Positions 10,431 through 21,031 of a stretch of DNA of 64,000 nucleotides are shown in pieces. Made by a program: the position numbers and the translations under genes. Source of the stretch: Roridomyces roridus (taxonomy: Eukaryota > Basidiomycota > Agaricomycetes > Agaricales > Mycenaceae); contig JARKIF010000009.1 of assembly GCA_029378245.1 (NCBI GenBank), positions 1,674,001-1,738,000 of the forward strand, in the 5' to 3' direction. Positions within the stretch are counted from its first letter, which is position 1; each line of letters starts with the position of its first letter. Below the pieces are notes generated by a model. That model saw nothing but the letters and a program-made list of their open reading frames with translations, ran no database searches and was not told the DNA's origin.

Positions 10431-12099
10431 ATGATAGACGAGTTCGCCGATGCGATTGTGTTCGCTCAAGGCGGCAAAGTTTTTCTCTTGGACGGCGACA
10501 ATTCTCATGGCTTCGATGCCGGAGAACCTGACGATACCCCCAAAATCGCTAGACCCAACCTCGGCTGGGCTTTCCGAACTTCCTTTCCATTTGACCCACT
10601 TGTAATTTTCTCGCACAATTCTCGGGTTTTTGTTTTGGATGCAAGAAAGAAGCTGGTGAGGCGACTACAACGCGTCAAGCACACAAAAATCAAACCCGTT
10701 CCAGAGAATTGTCGGTACAATTTGCCACCATGGTGGAGTAAGTTACGATTCCTCCCCTCTTCCATACCTCAGACTCAGACTCTACTTCAGCATATCACGT
10801 CAATAGCGGTTCGTTCACTTGCAATTTGAGCGAGGTGATTTTGATTTTGTCAGGTCCATCCCGGCGCACCCCACATATTTGCCACAACATCTGCCGATTT
10901 CACGACGAGGTGAGTCGATCATGCGCTCGTGGTTCTTGCTCGAAATGAACGGTAGCCAGGATATACAACCTCGATCAGTCTGCCGATGGACACGAAAATT
11001 CCACATGGAAATCTTGGCAGGGACCCTCTCGCGCGAGCGCTGCGCATGGGACAGATGGCCCCGACTCGGGAAGCAGTGGACACGGTCGTTGTATTGGAAT
11101 TCTCGGAGGTGGTCGGTCTGGTGGACATGTTTGGGATGTTTCTTGTGCTGTAAGGCAGCTATTACGGACCGAATATTCTTACATATTTGCAGTCTTTTCA
11201 CCCGTGGCTGCCGCTCATAGTCACCTGTGGGGTAAGTTTTGCTGGCTCAAATTCTACTCTCTGACGACCATACAAGGTGGACAGGTTTGTCAAGATCTGG
11301 CGCACGCCCATCGACTCCCCCACGGGGCCAGTTATCCCGGACGAGAAACCGCTCTTTAGTGCTTGTATCACGACTTCGCAGGTGCTGAGTATCGCTTGGT
11401 GAGTCGTTACTCTCCTCGCACTCCGCTTCAAGTGTAAATATACCCAGGGTTGCGCAAAATGTTTTGATCATGCATACGGGGACTACATACGGTCAAGATG
11501 CGGATTACCAAACGGAAAGTCAAAAGCACGGCTCAATCGACTTATTCCAATGGCTCGGGATGGAGCGCTACTTTCCAAACGGGGAGGCTGACTACAATCC
11601 GGTTTTGCGGGGTGGCTCATCCGTAGGTGTTTCCACGATCTTCCGACCCAGAGGACTCAAGCTGTGGTAGGACTATCAAGAAAGCAGTACGCATTCTGAA
11701 CTACAAGCCCATGTCCACTGAACCAATCTACCGACAGAGACATATACGGTCTTGGCCAGAGAGAAGCTGGACATAGATCCAATGGCCTCTGAATCTCTTG
11801 AAGCCATCTCGAGCATTTCGCAACAACAAGACTCCCTAGACATGGCGGGCTTCGATGGCAGATTTCTTTTTGCTCCGATAGATTCATCGCAGTTCATCAT
11901 AGTCAATACGCCGGAGCTGGCACGCCATACGCGGCACGAGAACTCATTTCCGGATAGTTACAAGATTACAGCCCAGGGTGTTGACCACAGAGATGACGAC
12001 TCGAGGGAAAAGGTCGTAGCGTGCGCAGTCAGACTCTCGGATTATGTAGCTCTAGGATCTCGGGGCACCGTTTGGTACTTGGAATTGAAGCAAAAATGA
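10431..12099 (+). CDS. WD40-repeat protein, EED/ESC-like (PRC2 subunit candidate)
   Basis: A beta-propeller protein resembling EED, the H3K27me3-reading subunit of Polycomb repressive complex 2. Read across splices, the frame gives VHPGAPHIFATTSADFTTR, HVWDVSCASFHPWLPLIV, TCGVDRFVKIWRTP, TTSQVLSIAWVAQNVLIMHTG, IDLFQWLGMERYFPNG and VALGSRGTVWYLELKQK. The order of a HP..IFATTS repeat, a TCG(V/M)D...KIWR repeat and a final W-rich QWLGM.R.FP block is characteristic of EED. The early region needs two micro-exons, 10705-10737 (33 nt) and 10791-10808 (18 nt), which join as RIVGTICHHGG + HITSIA + VHP in phase 0. About nine introns occur. The WD40 call is secure; EED orthology is probable. Confidence 0.72.
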
Positions 12100-12313
12100 C
12101 TGTTCCTCCAATTCCTGCAGTGAATTGTTTCTCCAACGAACACACGGGAAGCAAATACTAGACGGTCTACGATAGCATTGCACCAAAACGTCCGCGCGTA
12201 TCATGCCAGCGTCTCTTCAACGCGGTCGCACTGTCCGAACACAGTTCTCATAAATATAACATCTGCCCGAGTCTGGTAAGGGACAGATGGCAAACAGAGA
12301 GAATGAAACGGAC

Positions 12314-13024
12314 CTATTGCCCGTACAACTCGATCACACCGCCGCCGTTGGACTTGGTGGCAGACTGGGCGGGGACGTCGTTAACGGCGGTGTCCGCGCG
12401 GTTGTACAGCTCGATCACTCCACCACCGTTGGACTTGGTGGCAGACTGGGCAGGAATGTTGTTGACAGCGTCTGCACGGTTGTACAGCTCGATCACTCCA
12501 CCACCGTTGGACTTGGTTGCCTCTTGCTCAGGAATGTTGTTGACGGCGCCCGTAGCACGGTTGTACAGCTCGATCACTCCACCACCGTTGGACTTGGTGG
12601 CAGACTGGGCAGGAATGTTGTTGACAGCGTCTGCACGGTTGTACAGCTCGATCACTCCACCACCGTTGGACTTGGTCGCCTCTTGCTCAGGAATGTTGTT
12701 CACGGCGCCCGTAGCACGGTTGTACAGCTCGATGACACCACCACCGTTGGACTTGGTGGCAGACTGGGCAGGAATGTTGTTGACAGCGTCCGCACGGTTG
12801 TACAACTCGATGACACCACCACCGTTGGACTTGGTGGCCTCTTGCTCAGGAATGTTGTTGACGGCGCCCGTAGCACGGTTGTACAGCTCGATCACTCCAC
12901 CACCGTTGGACTTGGTGGCGGACTGGGCAGGGATGTTGTTAACGGCATCCGCACGGTTGTATAGCTGGATGTTGCCGTTGCCATCCGACTTGGTGGCCTC
13001 TTGCTCAGGAATGTTGTTTACAGC
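12314..13024 (-). repeat. Coding tandem repeat, 78/81-bp units in a 159-bp supra-unit
   Basis: Nine units cover 12314-13024: alternating 26- and 27-codon repeats and a 24-codon terminal unit. Nucleotide identity between same-type units is nearly complete in the middle of the array, while the first (N-terminal) and last units have diverged (KSDGNGNIQ and AVNDVP). This pattern suggests recent expansion and unequal crossover. Both strands stay open through the array, so the plus-strand frame is a shadow. Confidence 0.93.
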
Positions 13025-13219
13025 GCCTGGGGCCGCCCGTACGTATGCTGCGATCGTGTCCAGGGGTTGAGCTTCCCGTTGGGCAACAGCAGGCTGGAAG
13101 GGATGAGGATTGAGAGCATTGGTTTGGGGAGGACTTACAGCAGCCATGATTGGAATAGCAGCCGCCTGACCGGCCAGGAGGACAGCAAAAGAGACAAGGA
13201 TGTATAGTTTGGAGAACAT
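12314..13219 (-). CDS. Secreted cysteine-free protein of nine tandem repeats
   Basis: Function unknown. A single exon of 301 residues. The start at 13219 gives a clear signal peptide (MFSKLYILVSFAVLLAG, then QAAA). Residues 22-65 form a Pro/Ala/Gln-rich spacer, then nine repeats of 24-27 residues fill the rest. Each has AVNNIP, a pair of EQE/AQS residues, ATKSNGGGVIELYNR, and AD or ATG. Units alternate in an A/B order, so the true period is 53 residues. The last unit ends LYGQ without the Arg. There is no Cys and no KR or RR in the repeats, so classic Kex2 processing is not evident, although every internal unit carries an identical single-Arg YNR-A junction. It could be a wall-associated, surface-active or processed-peptide precursor. 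No neighbour hints at a pathway. Confidence 0.85.
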   Translation of the reverse strand: MFSKLYILVSFAVLLAGQAAAIPIMAAVSPPQTNALNPHPFQPAVAQREAQPLDTIAAYVRAAPGAVNNIPEQEATKSDGNGNIQLYNRADAVNNIPAQSATKSNGGGVIELYNRATGAVNNIPEQEATKSNGGGVIELYNRADAVNNIPAQSATKSNGGGVIELYNRATGAVNNIPEQEATKSNGGGVIELYNRADAVNNIPAQSATKSNGGGVIELYNRATGAVNNIPEQEATKSNGGGVIELYNRADAVNNIPAQSATKSNGGGVIELYNRADTAVNDVPAQSATKSNGGGVIELYGQ

Positions 13220-13437
13220 GGCGATAAAAGAGAGGATATGTGTCTTAGACAAGTGCAGCGAGAAAGAGATGGAGAGAGGACGTCCTGCGGCCGGAGAGTT
13301 CAACGAAGAGAAAAGGAAGATGACAGTCGTGAACGAAGGGAAGACCTGTTTGAAGCCGCGCTTTATTGGTACCAGACTACCGGTTGATCACTCCATCATT
13401 CACACTCTGTTGCACTCCGTCTTGTCTCCCGTCCAGC

Positions 13438-15670
13438 ATGGACTCGCGCTTCGCCAGACTCAGATCTGACCCTCGCTTTCGACGCCCGCGCAAAGAAAAG
13501 TCAAAGGTCGTCGTCGACGACCGGTTCAAATCCGTTTTCGCTGCCCAACCCAAGAAAGGTTTGCACCTTGGATATTTTTGCACACAGCTCATTGAAACGC
13601 GCATCATGCACAGGACGGGTTGACAAGTATGGGCGGCCCATCTCCGGCAACCACGAACACGAAAATTTGCGGCGTTTCTACCGCCTGGAGAACGACGAAG
13701 ACAATCCGCCATCTCTCCCTGACTACGCGCGCGGTCAAGCTTTACTCGAGTCCTCTGATGAAGATGAGAGTGCGGCTGAGGACGTTGATGAGACTGTCCC
13801 TGGACGCCAATCCACACGTCCCATCAATTTGACTGAAGACCCCGACGCCGAGGTCGACTTGGACGAGGACAATTTCGCTGACCTCGATGCCCAAGCCGCC
13901 GAGTATGCACAGACGCACCCAGAGGATGCCTCTCCCGAGGTCGTGCAAACGAACCGTCTGGCAGCAGTAAACCTCGACTGGGATCACGTTCGGGCGGCAC
14001 ATCTGTTCAAAATCTGTTCCTCACTTGTCTCGCCCACGGCTTCGTCCGTAATCCCCCCTCCACCTGAAACCAAAGCAGAGCGTGCCCCCAAAGGGGGTCC
14101 TAGTCGTGTCGCTCGTGGCAAGGTGTTGAGCGTCCGAATATATCCAAGTGAATTCGGAAAGGAACGTCTGGCGCGCGAGGAAAAGGAGGGACCACCGCCG
14201 GAAATATTCAAAAAATCTACTGCTCTGGACGAAGACACAGTAGACGAGAAAAATATATACGACGTTGGAGACGAGGATGACTACGACGAGGACGCTCTGA
14301 GAAAATACCAGCTAGAACGACTAAGGTAGGAAGTTGTGCATCTGAACCAAAGTATGTGATTCCAACCCTTTCAGGTACTACTACGCAATCATTACTTGCG
14401 ATACCACCGAGGCAGCGGCCCACATCTACGCTGAACTGGAGGGAACGGAATTGGAACGCTCAGCAAACGTTTTCGATCTCAGTTTTGTTCCCAGCGACAT
14501 GTCCTTTGACGCGGAGTGCAGGTCGGTCACTAAAGTTTTAGCCCCCTGGCATTTTCTCAATCCCCTTTTCCAGAGACGAGGCCACAGAAGATGCGGGTAC
14601 AAGTCACAAAGGCATCGACTTTGTTACGGATGTACGTTCCTTGACGTGTGTCCACATACATACCCTCACTCAATAATGGACAGGCTTTGCGACACTCCAA
14701 GGTCAAACTCACTTGGGATGAGGACGACCCAGAACGCAATCAAGTCACCCGTCGTACGCTTACCCGGAAGGAAATCGACGAAGCCGACTTCCGTGCCTAT
14801 CTAGCTTCATCCTCCGACGACGACTCGGATGTGGATGATAATTCAAAAGGCAAAAAAGCCTCTCGTGACCGACTCCGCTCCCTACTCCTCTCCGGTGGCG
14901 ACGAGCTGCCTGAAGGATGGGATCGAGGAGGAGACGGAGATGGAGACGTTGATATGGAGATCACGTTCACGCCCGGGCTCACGAATTCCAAAGCTCCCGA
15001 GGACGAGACCACGTTAGACAAATACCAGCGTAAGATGAGGGAAAAGAGGAAGAAGAAGAAAAGCGAGGTCAAGGCTGTCGAAGAAGAGGCCGAGGTGGAC
15101 GAATTCTTCGATGACGAGGATAAACCAACCAAGAAGGCTGCGCCTCGCCCACCAAAAGACGACCAGTCGTCCCGCCCCATCTCCACGCCAGAGGAGTTGT
15201 CCCTGCTCGTATCTTCGGATAACACTGCACAGGAACCACGGCACTTTGATATGAAGGCCATCATCAAAGCCGAGAAGCAGGCAAAGAGGAAGGGGAGGAA
15301 AACGAAGAAGGACATTGATACGCAAGAAACGCAGGAGGACTTCAAGATCGACGTCAAGGATGCACGGTTTAATGTCTTGCACGACGACCATACGTTCGCC
15401 ATCGACCCTAGCAACCCCCAGTATGTATTCTCGCCGTTTCATTTTGTCAGACCTCTCACATCCGATTCCAGCTTCAAAAGAACGAAAGGAATGGACGCCC
15501 TCTTGGAGGAACGATCAAAACGTCAGCGTCAGAAACAAGGGGTGGAGAGTACGGGGAAGCAGTCGTCGTCCGGCGAAAGCAGGTCTCTGCAGAGTCTGGT
15601 GGAGAGCGTAAAGAGGAAAAGCACGACGGTTAATGGCCCGAGTGGGAAACGTCGTAAACTCCAAGACTAG
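13438..15670 (+). CDS. ESF1: ESF1-like pre-rRNA processing protein
   Basis: Nucleolar factor for 18S rRNA maturation. The N-terminus MDSRFARLRSDPRFRRP, then DDRFKSVFAAQPKK spliced to GRVDKYGRPI, is diagnostic. There follow an acidic stretch (ESSDEDES), the central block RLAAVNLDWDHVRAAHLF, RIYPSEFGKERLAREEKEGP, LRYYYAIITCDTTEAAAHIY, ELERSANVFDLSFVPSDM, and the C-terminal NUC153-type motif (KDARFNVLHDDHTFAIDPSN, then FKRTKGMDALLEER). Very acidic and very basic tracts alternate. It has about five introns of 50-60 nt and ends GKRRKLQD. The ATG at 13438 opens the conserved motif directly. It converges on NudC with 21 bp between the ends. Confidence 0.94.
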
Positions 15671-15691
15671 ATAACTATTTTACGGTACAAG

Positions 15692-16510
15692 TCAAGAGAA
15701 TTTCGCTTTGCTGAAATCCATTTCTGGATGAGCCTGTTGAAATTTAGCAAAGGCCTGAGAGATGTGAGTGGTGAGCGGAAGAGACGGCAGCAATTTTACT
15801 TCTTGTTTCTTCAGCTCGTCGGACGTCGGTTTTCCCATTTGCTGTAATGAAATCAGCCGGAATCAAAGTATGAGAGCTTCGAGTACCTTTTGCTGGTTGT
15901 CGAACTGTGCCCGCTGAGAAACCACCAAGAATGTATAGAGTGGAAACGTACCATCATCTTCTCAACCATGCCTCTGGAATGTGTGTGAGTAGCTTGCAGT
16001 GAAGAGGGGGCATGTCCTCACCGTGTCTCCCCGTCGAGATCGCTGAGCTTACTGTTTGCAGGCTCGATCTTGCGTGTGTCGATCTTGGGGTGGTGCGTAA
16101 GGACATTTTCCCACCACTGCTGTTGATTTATTTTCTCGAGATGGATGAGGATCGACTCGTTGTCCTCTGCAGAGGGCGGCGTTACAGGCTGGGCAGAGAC
16201 AGAGTCTGGGTGATTGCGAACCAATGGTCCAAGTGCTATCTTCCATCTTGATTTCTTTGCATAGTTCGCCGTCGAGAATTTTATCCTGCCCTTTGAGGCC
16301 GACGCTGAGTTTCTTCTTCTGAATGACGACGACGAGGTCTCTGCCGCGCGTTCCTTTTGGAACGGGGACGACTATGTCGACCTCTCCGAGCTCTTGAGTC
16401 CATCGGTACGGTAGCGTAGCCTGTTCTGCAGTCTCTCTGGCTTTGTCTGCCTTGTCTCTGGCCTCGCGCTGCTCAGGAGTGAGAGAATCATAGTCGTCTG
16501 CGTCGGCCAT
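15692..16510 (-). CDS. NUDC: NudC nuclear-migration protein (CS/p23 domain)
   Basis: Hsp90-associated co-chaperone linked to dynein and nuclear movement. The start at 16510 gives [20 protein letters not shown], a charged helix, then the CS domain: [55 protein letters not shown]. After an in-frame acidic insert come [32 protein letters not shown] in its local variant ([15 protein letters not shown]), and the exon encoding [20 protein letters not shown]. The C-terminus [12 protein letters not shown] is invariant in the family and sits at 15692. About four introns are needed. Confidence 0.95.
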
Positions 16511-16674
16511 TGTCGTGCTTGTTGAAATCGAATCCGATGCACCCACAAAGTGACTGATTTGATCACGAGCGCCGCTTAGCAGAAACGGCATTGGTCTTCC
16601 ACAACGCCTATTCCCTTTCGTCCCACCAACCACCAAAGGCGAGGCGCTTGCGTGACCTGTCTTTTGAGAAACCC

Positions 16675-19049
16675 ATGGCAAGCTCGTCGGACGTCTGGAG
16701 CGACTTTGACGTGCGCATTTTCCCTAATCTACTCGCACACGCGCTTACCGGATCCTCAAGACGATACGCCATAATATCAGGTACTAATGGAATACTGGGC
16801 TTGCGAACGCGTCTAACAGGCTTGAATCAAGACATAACACTGTCGATAAACTGAAACATATCCTCTCTGGCCTAAACGACGAGTGTGGCACACATTTTTC
16901 CAAGACAGGGAAGAAACAAGAGATCATTGACAAGATTGTGGCTACATTGGATAATTGGAGGGCCGAACACATGACGGAGAAATGGACCAAGGCTAAGGCC
17001 GTCGTGACCCAAGTCCGATATTCTGGAGTGTGAGCCCTTTCCAGCGTGCCTTTTTGTGCCTCGATTCCGACTGTCTCTCCTCAGCTACACGCATTCCAAC
17101 TCTTCGCCTCTCATCCCTTCCGCGCCACCCGCCCATTCCTACTCTTCCCCGGTTATCGGGAAGACCCCCTCATTCCCAGCCGCTGGAGCGAGCACCAGTG
17201 CCATAGGACGCTACGATCCCTACGCACCTCCACGCAAACCCACTGCCACCACAAGCACAAGCAGTGCACCGACTCCGAGGGCTGGTAATGCGGCACTAAA
17301 GAAGGGAATGGGCTTATATTCTAACAGCTTTGCAGGTGTCCGTTTCAAAGAGTCGCCTTTTTTCAAGGTCCTGCAAACGGCATCGATCGTCCAGGAATGT
17401 CCAGGTTCGCTGGATTTTTCGTTGATACAATCCCGACTATGCTGATTCTTCGTTAGAATCGTCCAGTGCGACGGATCGGCGGCAGCAAGTTCTCACATTC
17501 AGTCTCAACAACGAGCAGATTGCAAAGTTGAAGATGGACAGGTGAGATACCCCTGATTTTGTCTCGGACTTTTCTCACAAATTTCTGCCAGCTCTAAATA
17601 CCAGCTGCGCCTCTTTTGCACTTCTTCAGTATTTTATTCTCCAACGACTAGTTCTTATCGGCCAAATACCGGTCCTTGCCTCATCGAATTCCCCCCAACG
17701 TGCGAAGTTCGGGTGAATGGTGTCCAGCTTACTGCCAACCTCAAGGGTTTGAAGAAGAAGCCCGGGACGGCACCACCGCCTGATATCGGGAAATACGTAC
17801 GGCTTACGACCGTCCCGAACAAGGTGGAGATGATCTATGTGAATAGTCAACAACCTGTTCAGCCAAAGGTGGGAGTGTTTGATGTCCTGGATTGGTTCAG
17901 CGCCTCACCAAGAAGAGCAGAAATTTTATTTATTAGTGCAATTGGTCGAGATTGTCCAGGTGGACAGTCTCGTGCAGGACCTCAAAAAGACGGGGTACAA
18001 GAGCAGCCATGATATTCGACGTGATAGTGAGTGCAGACACGTTTCATCTTGTGGACCTGTGTAACATCCGGGCAGTGATAGCCAGTATGACGGTGGACGA
18101 GGACATCGTGGCTGGGCCTCAAAAAATGTCGCTCAAGTGTCCGGTACGTCTATATTTGAGCATGGTAGCGGAGCGGTACCAATGCCACTTTAGCTGAGTT
18201 ATATGCGCGTCAATACACCTTGCCGATCCCACAAGTGCGCGCATTCACAATGTTTCGATGCAACATCGTGGTTTTCAGTTATGGAACAAACCACGACCTG
18301 GCTTTGTCCGGTTTGCGAGCGAACCCTAGACTGTAACGACCTCATTATCGACGGGTATATCTGTTATTCTCCGTTTGAATATGTCTAATGTTTTTTCGCC
18401 CAGGTACTTTGACGAGATTTTGAAGCAGAGTCCCGAGAGCGTCGAGGATGTGATTGTGGAGGCTGACGGGGAGTGGCACACGTCGGACAACCAATACGCC
18501 TCGGCGACGTGGAAAGCAGCGCATCCGCCTGCAGCAAAGCCAGCGCCCTCGCCACGAAAGTCGTTGCCGGTCAAGCCATCGCCTGATGTGAACGGGAAAC
18601 GGAAAGCGACGGAAGAGATTGTGGTGCTGGATTCGGACGACGAGGATGAAGGGCGAGTGAAACGGGAACTGTCGCCCTCGTTTGCGAGCGCGAGCTCGTC
18701 GTCACTGAATCAGAGTGTGCCGCGATCACAAGTCGGGGATGTGATTGACCTGACGCTCGACTCGGACGACGAGGGACCAGCGCCTCCTCCGCCTCCGTCT
18801 AAACGGACGGCGTTGGACGCGGGGCTGGCGTCTCCCACTGAACTGATATGGAAGAAGGGACGATTAGATGTGGACCATCGTAACACGGCCATACTGTCCG
18901 GGCCGGCGATGGGTGTCGACTACCCACGAACGACACCACTCCCTCCACCGCCCACAGCCTCATATCCCGTCCTTCCTCCCGTCTCATTCAACAATTTTTC
19001 AAACAACTTTACATCACGCAGTCCGACGTTTTCTCGACGGTGGTCGTAG
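16675..19049 (+). CDS. SIZ1: SIZ/PIAS-type SUMO E3 ligase
   Basis: Transfers SUMO from Ubc9 to nuclear targets. An N-terminal SAP-like DNA-binding segment (DKLKHILSGLNDECGTHFSK) is followed by a Pro/Ser-rich linker. The PINIT domain includes FKVLQTASIVQECP, SKYQLRLFCTSS, LIEFPPTCEVRVNGVQLTAN and GLKKKPGTAPPPDI. The SP-RING/MIZ finger reads VGPQKMSLKCP-type sequence (here AGPQKMSLKCP), then CRSHKCAHSQCFDATSWF and TWLCPVCERTLDCNDLIIDGYF, with the Cys/His ligands in order. The C-terminus holds two acidic SUMO-interaction-like motifs, EIVVLDSDDEDE and DVIDLTLDSDDE. At least eight short introns. It diverges from NudC across 164 bp. Confidence 0.93.
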
Positions 19050-19196
19050 TATAGCCATGTGATACTAGGTGACTTTGGGTAATACTTGGAATTTTTTTGC
19101 CGAGAGTAGGATCAATTCGGATGCGAAATGATAGAAATTGCCATCAATCAAGCCAACCTTTTTCTTCTCTAACCCCCACTCCCTCTCTCAAAAAAA

Positions 19197-20423
19197 ATGT
19201 CGAAGTCGAAGTCGCCGCAGGATTTCTTTTTGGACTTCATGATGGGGGGTGTCAGCGCGGTACGCATTCTTTCCCTGCGCCTCTCGTTTCCCAATTTTAT
19301 TGGGTGTCTTTTTTGATTCTTTTTGCTCACTCGTTCTCCAGGCAGTGGCCAAGACCAGCGCTGCTCCCATCGAGCGTATCAAGCTCCTCGTCCAGAACCA
19401 GGATGAGATGGTGCTCCTCTTTGTCGTCGCGCCATTCCTTCGCTGACACGTCACGTCCAGATCAAGCAAGGGCGTCTGGCTACCCCGTACAAGGGCATCG
19501 GGGACGCCTTTGCCCGCACCTACCGCGAGGAGGGTCTTGTCTCCCTGTGGCGAGGCAACACCGCCAACGTTATCCGGTACTTCCCCACCCAGGCTCTCAA
19601 CTTTGCCTTCAGTGCGCTCTTCGTTTTTTCCTTCCATATCCCAGTCTAACACATTTTTCAGAGGACTACTTCAAGTCCCTCTTCGGTTTCAAGAAGAACG
19701 ACGGCTACTGGACATGGTTCGCGGGCAACATCGCCTCCGGTGGTGCTGCGGGTGCTACCTCCCTGCTCTTCGTCTACTCCCTCGATTACGCCCGTACCCG
19801 TCTCGCCAACGACGCCAAGTCCTCCAAGGGTGGAGGAGCCCGCCAGTTCAACGGCCTCGTCGATGTCTACAAAAAGACCCTCGCCACTGACGGTATTGCT
19901 GGGCTCTACCGTGGTTTCGTCCCCTCCGTCGTTGGTATCATTGTCTACCGTGGTCTCTACTTTGGTGTCTACGATTCGCTCAGTGAGTTGCCTTGTTTGT
20001 TTGGTTTTACCTTGTTTTGACTTTTTTTTTTTTTTTTTTTTTCAGAGCCTGTCGTCCTTGTCGGTCCTCTCCAGGGTAACTTCCTCGCCTCGTTCGCTCT
20101 TGGTTGGGGTGTCACCACCGGTGCCGGTCTTGCTTCATACCCTCTGGACACCATCCGGTATGTGCCGACTCCGATATTAGACCATTCACCTGCTGACACA
20201 CGGATGCAGTCGTCGGATGATGATGACCTCCGGCTCTGGTGTCAACTACAAGTCCATGTTCGACGCTGGCTCTCAGATCGTCGCCAAGGAGGGTGTCAAG
20301 TCCTTGTTCAAGGGTGCTGGTGCCAACATCCTCCGTGGTGTCGCTGGTGCTGGTGTGCTGTCGCTGTACGACAAGCTCCAGGAGCTCATGTTCGGCAAGG
20401 TGTACTCGGGTGGATCTGGTTAA
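19197..20423 (+). CDS. AAC1: Mitochondrial ADP/ATP carrier
   Basis: Exchanges matrix ATP for cytosolic ADP across the inner membrane. Three mitochondrial-carrier repeats are visible: [37 protein letters not shown] and [17 protein letters not shown]. The last contains RRRMMM, the signature found only in ADP/ATP carriers and completed exactly at a splice (CG|TCGTCGG). The protein is about 310 residues, as expected. It starts [20 protein letters not shown] and ends GKVYSGGSG. Five introns fit; the one ending near 20045 has a run of about 20 T before its acceptor. Codon use is strongly C-ending, as expected for an abundant protein. Confidence 0.97.
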
Positions 20424-21031
20424 TTTGCTCTCGACTGGTACATAGACTCTCCACGGTCTTTAGCTTATGTCCTTTACTTTCGCTTAGACAATACATAATC
20501 TTGTTTCTGAGGTTTAACTGTGGCCAATTGAGCAGGAAAAAACATACAGCCCAACGCGGAACGATGGGATTTTTTTTTGTTCCGCGTGCGAGGCGGTTGA
20601 TGATTTTTCCTGGAGTTTGTTAGGCTCGTAAACCAGCCGGTACCCTGATGCCATCACAACTTCAGACAATCAAGGGTATGTTTGGTGTGATGGCCGAGAG
20701 GACGTGACTGGCCCGCGAGTCTAGGAGTTTGTAGCGTTGACAAGATACGTCATTTTGCCACGATTTAGAGTCGTCCGACGTCCAATCTCAACTCCGGCTC
20801 CAGGCAGATGTATACACCTCGATGGATACCATTTGGGAGAGCGACGCACGATGAGGACACTGTAGGAATCAACTCCCGACAAAGATGGAGGAGATGTAAC
20901 AGACAGCAATTCATGAAGGCTGTCCGAGTTTTCATTTCTGTCGCAATAGTTAGCTGTAGAACAACTGTAGAAGCGGTGAAACGAGTTTACGTGACAGCCG
21001 ATTTGGTCAATGTCATCACTCCAGCACCACC
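20424..21031. other. Intergenic region, nothing assignable
   Basis: These 608 bp hold the 3' region of the ADP/ATP carrier and the upstream region of the Hsp20-domain gene. A long open frame begins at 20808 but it only runs into the next gene's frame by chance and shows no protein-like composition before 21290. No RNA gene or repeat seen. Confidence 0.5.

Noticed and set aside
12314..13024. Regularly spaced repeats resembling a CRISPR array
   Set aside because: The repeats are directly tandem and coding, without unique spacers, in a eukaryotic genome.
12287..13070. Long plus-strand open frames opposite the secreted repeat protein
   Set aside because: They exist only because the repeat unit is open in several frames; the minus strand has the signal peptide, a natural ATG and sensible composition.
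14797..15442. Ser/Phe-rich minus-strand frames opposite ESF1
   Set aside because: Mirror images of acidic and lysine-rich codons in ESF1; no family similarity.
20022..20044. Run of about 20 T in the ADP/ATP carrier gene
   Set aside because: It is the pyrimidine tract of an intron just before its acceptor, so not a separate element.
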